DNA of 51,083 nt, taken from Bryobacterales bacterium. Lineage in GTDB: Bacteria > Acidobacteriota > Terriglobia > Bryobacterales > Bryobacteraceae. Below the pieces are notes generated by a model. That model saw only the letters and a program-made list of their open reading frames with translations, was not told where the DNA came from and searched no databases. The translations under genes and the position numbers were made by a program. This document shows positions 46,701-51,083 of the stretch, piece by piece (position 1 is the first letter of the stretch; every line of letters starts with the position of its first letter). Location: NCBI GenBank assembly GCA_019261985.1, contig JAFAQY010000005.1, forward strand, positions 1-51,083, given 5' to 3'.

Positions 46701-48013
46701 ATGTAAGTCGAATAGATAAACGCCGTACCGCCGGGCGCTAATTTGAAAGCGTATGCATTATTGATTCCGGCAAGATGGGTCTGGATGGCGCTTTGGGTGC
46801 GGAAATTAGTCGACTTGGTCCAGCCCGCGACGTACACATTTCCTAGGCTATCGACGGCAATTCCATTGGAGGGATCTTGACCGTCTCCGCCTACAAATGT
46901 GGAAAAAACAATCGCATTCCCCGCGCTGTTCAGCTCTAACACGTATGCATCGGAGGCGCCTCCACCATAGGTGCTCTGAAGCGGGTTCACCAAAGGAAAG
47001 GTGGGCGATTTCGTGCCGCCGGTGAGATAAATATTCCCGCTTGCATCGATAGCCGCCGTGGCGCCGGTCTGGTCGTCGTAGCCGGCGATGTAGGTGGCGA
47101 AGAGCAGCGTTCCGGACGGGCTTATTTTGGCGATAAATGCCGCTGGCCCGGTTCCGGTAAACGGTTGTCCGATTCGCGTGCCTGGAAGGGTGCTGGACGC
47201 AGTAAATCCAGAGACGTAAATATTTCCGGCCGCGTCCAGGTTGACTGTGCTTGCGTAATCGTCTCCCGCGCCGCCGAAATACGTGGAAAACACCAGCACC
47301 GGATCAATTACTAAAGGCTCCGCGGCGTCGTAACCAGTAACTGCGAATCCGATTTGCCTTCCACCCAGGGCGATATACCGGCCGCGCACCTGTCGCCGGC
47401 CTTCCGGGGTGTCCTGGTAAACGACTGGCCTCCGTTCGCGTATTTCCGCTTGCCCGACCGTCAGTACCAGATCGCCGGTTTCATCGATGCGGATGCGGTC
47501 CGCACCTGAGATTTGGAGGCGGATTTTGCCCGGGTCGGCGTGGGCTCCCAGGAGCAAATCATATTCCAGATGCTCGCCGTTTCCGTAGTAGGCAACATCG
47601 ATTCCGGGGTAGATTTGTCGATACTCGACGCGGCTATAACGCGGCATCTCCTTCTGCCATTTCGCCGGATCGTTGCCGATAAAATACGTGCTCTTAGCCG
47701 TCTGCGGCTCAAGTGCCTGGCCATGTTTTCTACGATTCGCCCCAATGAACTTCAGGCTGACCGTATCCAATTGGGCCGGTCTGCCGCTAGCATCCGGCTT
47801 TGCCAAGTGCAACCAAGCTTCGCCCGGTGATAAAGAGACGCTGTAGCCCAAGCCATGGGACACGAAATCAACCCTAGGATCCGCTTGGCCGCGATTCGGC
47901 TCAAACCCTTGCGATAGAACGGAAAGCGGTTGGCTGGAACTGGGTACGTTGGCGCCGTAAATGGTAGCCGTAAAAAGACCTATACTACCTGCGACGAATT
48001 GCCGCAGTGGCAT
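42584..48013 (-). CDS. Giant secreted SBBP/BACON/TIG-repeat protein
   Basis: This 1809-residue protein begins with a signal peptide (MPLRQFVAGSIGLFTATIYG). An N-terminal domain (GFEPNRGQADPRVDFVSHGL, then VAYYGNGEHLEYDLLL) leads into SBBP beta-propeller repeats at about 255-690 (FSTYLGGxGxD...GNxYxxGxTxSxxFP). A BACON-like domain (CGWTATSNNSFITLTS) follows, then five TIG-like repeats (SISPNxGVAG..VTLNGTNLSGA), an Ig-like unit and three C-terminal copies of a domain from PCRVMDTR to DVIVDINGYF. It is likely a surface adhesin or matrix protein; no enzyme motif is seen. The last 1.2 kb is nearly duplicated in the gene at 48176. Confidence 0.85.
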   Translation of the reverse strand: MPLRQFVAGSIGLFTATIYGANVPSSSQPLSVLSQGFEPNRGQADPRVDFVSHGLGYSVSLSPGEAWLHLAKPDASGRPAQLDTVSLKFIGANRRKHGQALEPQTAKSTYFIGNDPAKWQKEMPRYSRVEYRQIYPGIDVAYYGNGEHLEYDLLLGAHADPGKIRLQISGADRIRIDETGDLVLTVGQAEIRERRPVVYQDTPEGRRQVRGRYIALGGRQIGFAVTGYDAAEPLVIDPVLVFSTYFGGAGDDYASTVNLDAAGNIYVSGFTASSTLPGTRIGQPFTGTGPAAFIAKISPSGTLLFATYIAGYDDQTGATAAIDASGNIYLTGGTKSPTFPLVNPLQSTYGGGASDAYVLELNSAGNAIVFSTFVGGDGQDPSNGIAVDSLGNVYVAGWTKSTNFRTQSAIQTHLAGINNAYAFKLAPGGTAFIYSTYIGGNGIDYANGLTIDSSGNAYIYGDTTSTNFPLQNAMQPSFCGWTSGPPAAAHGYVTVLGSSGSLVYSTYVCGSAAQDSVRGAAVAANGDLVITGQTMSTTFPILNGLQTTSGGGVDAFMTALSPSGGLVYSSYLGGNGTDIGRGVAFDSIGNWYFTGQTSSTNFPTVNPVQSAYGGGSSDVFVTKISGAGTTIAFSTYLGGSDDDIARSIVVDSLAQAYITGNTKSSDFPTANPIQATFGGGKDDAFWSVIATCDFTFSSPSAVSSAGGAGSISITTTPQCGWTATSNNSFITLTSTASGTGSGSISYSVAPSNGSARTGTVTIAGQTITITQSAGPAISGVNPSTGAQGAANFAFAITGTMTHFVAGMSAVAFSGTGITAGAITVVDATHLSVNVSIAATAPLGARDVIVTTGTEVATSPAGFTVVPASALASISPNNGVAGGTFAVTLNGTNLNGAIINAIPGITITPASSTATTVTATFAIALGAAIGPQTVTVTNAGAISNGLTFTINPPSPSLTSISPNNGVAGDAGFAVTLNGANLSGANINAISGITISGVSSTATSVSATFTIASGASSGPQNVTVTTAGGTSNAVVFTVIPQPPTLSSISPNSASAGSAAFSVTLNGTNLSGATINPVPGITITGVSSTASSATATFAIASGATTGPQNVTVTTAGGTSNSVAFTISAPIPALTSISPNSGVAGSPAVGVTLNGTNLSGATINSIPGITITGVTSTASTVTAAFTISSAATAGPQSVTVATAGGTSNAVTFTINVPAVGAAITSTPSGASVTITGAGCASGTFITPATLNWNASVLCRVSFADPLTSGGATYAFQSSTVNGSSGSRSSSVFVPSGTAALTINATYLAAAGLASSGTATHFSIVPSSFAANPGVPIQFTVTALDGSNNPATTYSDPVHFASSDGLSSLPPDTALINGVGTFTASFVTIGSQTITATDLFVPTITGSSGSITLSNASGLTFIPITPCRVMDTRPGRPFTGAFGVPYLSANTSRSIPIPTGACGTFPGALAYSMNVTVVPHSTLSFLTIWPSGQPQPAHASTLNSLDGRYKANAAIVPAGTGGAVSVYVTDATDVIVDINGYFVPNTTPGGLVFYPMTPCRVMDTRMGHGFAGLYGPPSLTPPFVGATSGTSRTLPVQSSTNCTIPPTAQVYSLNFTVVPVAGAPLGWLSAWPHGQPEPSASILNAPTGTIVANAAIIPAGTDSAGSIDIFVHDATDVIVDINGYFAPPGAGGLSFYPLTPCRVTDTRMARGGSGPFSGSMDDNVLGVSTTGNVCGGTPSAQAYVFNATVAPPAPLPYLTLWPQGAMLPHASTLNANDGAITSNMAIVPTTNTEISAYANTPTDLILDLAGYFAP

Positions 48014-48175
48014 CTGGATTTCCCTCCGAGGTAATGCTGTAACTGCGATTATAGAATGCGGTGGGCAGACCTAAAGGGTCTTTTACTAGTACCGCCATCT
48101 GGGATGTTCTGGCACAAAAGAACCAGGTGGGCCAAAAGCGCGGTTTTATAGATATAAAAGCCGGCAACTCCGCGG
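48014..48175. other. Spacer between the two paralogous secreted-protein genes
   Basis: These 162 bases separate the stop of the 885-residue gene from the start of the 1809-residue gene. No reading frame is credible. On the minus strand it contains TTTATATCTATAAAACC, AT-rich and a possible promoter for the large gene, and a purine-rich stretch GGGAAATCC just before its ATG. Confidence 0.35.
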
Positions 48176-49357
48176 CTATGGCGCGAAATACCCAGCGAGA
48201 TCCAAAATCAAATCCGTCGGGGTATTCGCATACGCGCTGATTTCGGTGTTGGTGGTCGGCACAATCGCCATATTGCTGGTGATCGCCCCGTCAATCGCAT
48301 TCAGGGTGGAGGCCCGCGGCAGAGTGGCGCCTTGCGGCCATAGCGTCAGGTACGGCAGCGGCGCCGGCGGCACTACCGTCGCGTTGAATACATACGCCTG
48401 CGCCGAGGGCGTTCCCCCGCAAACATTGCCCGTCGTGCTCACTCCCAGGATGTCGTCGTCGATCGATCCTCCAAACGGCCCCGGACCTCCCCGCGCCAAG
48501 CGCGTGTCCATCACGCGGCAGGGCGGCAAGGCATAGAACGACAGCCCTCCCGGGCCCGGGGGCGCAAAGTAGCCGTTAATATCCACGATGGCGTCGGTGG
48601 CGTCGTGCACGAAAATATCGATGCTGCCTCCTGCCCCCGCCGGAATAATCGCGGCATTGGCCACGATGGTTCCCGTAGGCGCGTTCAGAATTGACGCGCT
48701 GGGCTCGGGTTGGCCCGTCGGCCATGCCGACAACCATCCCAGCGGCGCCCCGGCTACGGGCACTACCGTGAAATTGAAGGAATACACTTGCGCCGTCGGC
48801 GGAATCGTGCAGGTGCTGGACTGAACCGGCAGCGTGCGGCTGGTCCCGCTGGTCGCGCCCGCAAAAGGCGGCGTCAAGCTGGGCGGACCATAAACCCCCG
48901 TGAACCCGTGGCCCACCCGAGTATCCATCACCCGGCACGGCGTCATCGGATAAAACACCAGCCCGCCCGGCGTGGTGTTGGGAACAAAGTAGCCGTTGAT
49001 GTCCAGGATCACGTCGGTGGCATCGGTGACATACACGCTCACCGCGCCCCCGGTTCCCGCCGGAACGATCGCGGCATTGGCCTTATAACGCCCGTCGAGC
49101 GAATTCAGCGTGGAAGCGTGCGCGGGCTGCGGTTGGCCGCTCGGCCAAATCGTTAGAAAACTCAAGGTCGAGTGCGGAACTACCGTCACGTTCATCGAAT
49201 AGGCCAGGGCTCCGGGAAACGTGCCGCAAGCGCCGGTGGAAATGGGGATGCTGCGGCTGGTGTTAGCCGAAAGGTAGGGCACGCCAAACGGGCCGGTGAA
49301 GGGTCGGCCGGGCCGGGTATCCATCACCCGGCACGGGGTGATCGGAATGAAGGTGAG
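48176..49357 (-). repeat. Long direct repeat, copy 2
   Basis: Counterpart of 42584-43779, about 5.6 kb away on the same strand. The last 150 bases and the middle domain are the most alike; the domain next to the stop shows more codon changes, including altered residues near the third DTR motif. Confidence 0.88.
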
Positions 49358-50833
49358 GCCGGATGCCGGCGAGACGTTGATAGGCGAACTGGTCCCGGTG
49401 ATCGAAGACGTGAATAAGTCGCTCGCAGTCATCGTTTGCGAGCTCGCCGTAGCCAGAGATGCCGTGAATGTGCCCACTCCGCTGGTCAGCGTCAGATCGG
49501 GCGGTAACTGCGCGAAGTTGTCGCTGCTGGTTATATGTACCGGATCGGAGTAGCTGGTCACAGTACGATTGCTCGAGTCCAGAGCAGAAACCGTGAACTG
49601 TACTGGCATGCCGGCCACTATCGTAGAGGTTGTGGGTATTACGGAGAAGTGGGTGGCGGCGCCCGGGCCCGCGCCGCCCACCATGGAGTAAGTCGCGTTT
49701 ATCCTCCATGTGCTCGTGCCTGAATCGAGCACGAGTGGGTTGGCGCGCGATGGGGCCGAACCGTTCACCGTCCAAGATTGAAACCCGTAGGATGCCGGAC
49801 CGATGATCACCGGATCCCAAAAACGGACCGAACACGTTGTGTTTGGAACCCAGCCAAGTTTTGCCGGAGTGACGTATGTTGCCGGTGTGACCAAAACGCC
49901 CGGTGCGCACCCTGTTCCGCTAATAGTGACCGGCACGCCTTCGGGGGTCGACGTCAGATTCACCAGCACGCCGGTGGCGTTGATGGTTCCACTTGTGCCC
50001 AGGATGAAGCCGGATAGCGCGTCGCCCACGGTGATGGTTTGCGGGCCGGGAACAGACAGCGTTGTCGAAAAGACTCCCATCCCACTGGTGAGGTAGCCCA
50101 GGTTCGGCATGCCGTACGGCAGCTCAAGCACCACCAGATCGGAGTAATTCGTGACGACATTATTATTTGCGTCTAGGGCTGCGACAGTGAACGAAAATGG
50201 GGTGCCTACGCTTACGCTCGCCGGCGTGCCGGTCACTGCAAAGTGAGTGACTGCCGGCATGAATGGCGTCACGATAGGAGCGGGGATGGGTATACCGGAG
50301 CCGCCGTTCGCAGGTTCACTTTGAGTGGGATCGCCTGCGAAAGTTTTCACGGTTGGATTCGTCGAATCGAAATCTAGCTGAAATAACGCGACGCCCCCGG
50401 TGGTCGGGATTGGATTGCCCAAGCGATCGAAAATCATCACAACGAATTCGTCCGGAATTCCAGAGTCCACATTCGTGGTGTAGGAGACGGTAAATCCCAG
50501 ATTATTACCGGGAGTGAGTTGAAACGTGCACCAAGCTTGGCCGGACGCATCGCTCATGCTAAGCTCCAGAAATTCGCCGGAAGCGCTCCCCTGGGAGCAA
50601 AAATTGCCGGAGTTGGAGGAACCGAGGCTCGAAGCCCCGAGCCGGAAATCGCTCACTATGACAGCATTGTTTCCATCTCCTGCGATTCCGCCGTCCGCGA
50701 GTTCAAACGTGATCTGGAAGGGGCCGGCCGCGCTGCCGATCAACGGGCTGGTATCCAGCGTGACCAGGATCTGCTTCGCATGCATCTGACCAGCAATCGC
50801 CAACACGCCCGCGATCCAAATTTTTCCGCTCAC
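48176..50833 (-). CDS. Secreted Ig-like protein with three C-terminal PCRxxDTR domains
   Basis: This 885-residue protein starts with a signal peptide (MSGKIWIAGVLAIAGQMHAK). An N-terminal beta-rich domain follows (DTSPLIGSAAGPFQITFELA; VVMIFDRLGNPIPTTGG), then two Ig-like units (THFAVTGTPASVSVGTPFSF; THFSVIPTTSTIVAGMPVQF) and the same three C-terminal domains as the 1809-residue neighbour. The ATG overlaps the upstream gene by ATGA. It is probably a surface protein; no catalytic motif is visible. The N-terminal part is unlike the neighbour's, so the two genes share only their 3' modules. Confidence 0.82.
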   Translation of the reverse strand: MSGKIWIAGVLAIAGQMHAKQILVTLDTSPLIGSAAGPFQITFELADGGIAGDGNNAVIVSDFRLGASSLGSSNSGNFCSQGSASGEFLELSMSDASGQAWCTFQLTPGNNLGFTVSYTTNVDSGIPDEFVVMIFDRLGNPIPTTGGVALFQLDFDSTNPTVKTFAGDPTQSEPANGGSGIPIPAPIVTPFMPAVTHFAVTGTPASVSVGTPFSFTVAALDANNNVVTNYSDLVVLELPYGMPNLGYLTSGMGVFSTTLSVPGPQTITVGDALSGFILGTSGTINATGVLVNLTSTPEGVPVTISGTGCAPGVLVTPATYVTPAKLGWVPNTTCSVRFWDPVIIGPASYGFQSWTVNGSAPSRANPLVLDSGTSTWRINATYSMVGGAGPGAATHFSVIPTTSTIVAGMPVQFTVSALDSSNRTVTSYSDPVHITSSDNFAQLPPDLTLTSGVGTFTASLATASSQTMTASDLFTSSITGTSSPINVSPASGLTFIPITPCRVMDTRPGRPFTGPFGVPYLSANTSRSIPISTGACGTFPGALAYSMNVTVVPHSTLSFLTIWPSGQPQPAHASTLNSLDGRYKANAAIVPAGTGGAVSVYVTDATDVILDINGYFVPNTTPGGLVFYPMTPCRVMDTRVGHGFTGVYGPPSLTPPFAGATSGTSRTLPVQSSTCTIPPTAQVYSFNFTVVPVAGAPLGWLSAWPTGQPEPSASILNAPTGTIVANAAIIPAGAGGSIDIFVHDATDAIVDINGYFAPPGPGGLSFYALPPCRVMDTRLARGGPGPFGGSIDDDILGVSTTGNVCGGTPSAQAYVFNATVVPPAPLPYLTLWPQGATLPRASTLNAIDGAITSNMAIVPTTNTEISAYANTPTDLILDLAGYFAP

Positions 50834-51083
50834 TGGCTCGGACTCCCGCTGAATACCCTTATCGCTGTGCCCGCCGAAGCGGGCCTGTAAAGCCGAATAG
50901 TGGGGAAAATCGTCTGCCCAGGAGCAAGGCCATTGCTCACCAAAACCATTGGACTGTTATCGCCAAGCGGAGTTTGACACGTCGTCCCCGCGAATGTGCC
51001 CGTCAGTGGGCAGGAATATAGACCGGTAGGTCCGCAGGATCCCGCAAACCCGTCGAGCACCAAATAAACCGGGCCCGGAACCG
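50830..51083 (-). CDS. C-terminal end of an extracellular protein (cut by window edge)
   Basis: The frame is open from the right edge to a TGA at 50832-50830 and overlaps the next gene by ATGA. The visible part reads VLDGFAGSCGPTGLYSCPLT, GDNSPMVLVSNGLAPGQTIF and PTIRLYRPASAGTAIRVFSG, with four cysteines and a beta-rich composition like the neighbouring secreted proteins. The N-terminus is outside the window, so no domain can be named. Confidence 0.6.
   Translation of the reverse strand, partial: VPGPVYLVLDGFAGSCGPTGLYSCPLTGTFAGTTCQTPLGDNSPMVLVSNGLAPGQTIFPTIRLYRPASAGTAIRVFSGSPSQ

Overview
The window looks like a chromosomal segment of an acidobacterium of the Solibacter/Bryobacter kind. This is inferred from the GC-rich coding, the decayed TIGR03437-type gene (a domain family named from Solibacter), the giant secreted SBBP/BACON protein with TIG-like repeats, and a secreted family with the phrase GNSVGHWEGDTLV. 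No rRNA is present; the single RNA gene I can support is tRNA-Ala(GGC).

Layout. 1-9.3 kb: the leader end of a CRISPR array and a complete-looking minus-strand type I-G (formerly I-U) cas operon, cas7/csb1 - cas5-6/csb2 - cas3 - compact Cas8-like gene - cas2 - cas4-cas1, reading towards the array. 9.3-10.9 kb: an accessory strip holding three antitoxin genes (HicB, BrnA, ribbon-helix-helix) without working toxins; hicA and brnT survive only as mutated remnants, and a solitary degenerate CRISPR repeat overlaps the hicB stop. 11-18.5 kb: housekeeping genes on the minus strand (GH63-like glucosidase, YraN, methyltransferase, PurE, isocitrate dehydrogenase, secreted phosphoesterase, rhodanese). 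18.7-20.4 kb: a TIGR03437-type secreted-protein gene broken by frameshifts. 20.6-23.2 kb: MurA, MurQ and an ErpA/IscA-type protein. 23.5-28.2 kb, plus strand: ECF sigma factor, zinc-finger anti-sigma factor, a small membrane-anchored protein, a 51-residue protein, UvrB and a DUF2520-like protein. 28.4-33.3 kb, minus strand: a coupled operon of phosphodiesterase-like protein (apparent ATA start), membrane MutS-like ATPase and a beta-lactamase-NamZ fusion. 33.5-37.5 kb: aldo/keto reductase, DUF1810, M50-CBS protease, YCII protein and a secreted acidobacterial protein. 37.6-41.7 kb: ScpA, ScpB, an RsuA/RluB-type pseudouridine synthase, a CoA-binding protein, a small membrane protein and YgfZ. 42.5-51.1 kb: tRNA-Ala and two large secreted proteins that share an almost duplicated 1.2 kb 3' end.

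The strongest structure not explained by genes is a family of at least nine modular hairpin elements scattered from 2 to 37 kb. The full form is about 110-130 bp: ends in GTGGGGC/GCCCCAC, two perfect palindromes, a linker with a CCGACCTTTT core, then two more palindromes. The arms covary between copies (GGTT/AACC, GGAT/ATCC, GGCT/AGCC). Seven copies lie just in front of, or across, the start of the next gene on the minus strand, one of them between cas2 and cas4-cas1; two lie between convergent genes. I do not recognise this family by name.

How the genes fit together: Csb1, Csb2, the Cas8-like protein and Cas3 would form the interference arm, and Cas2 with Cas4-Cas1 the adaptation arm. NamZ, MurQ and MurA touch successive points of muropeptide release, MurNAc recycling and peptidoglycan synthesis. 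ScpA/ScpB serve chromosome condensation. No stretch longer than about 300 bases lacks a gene.
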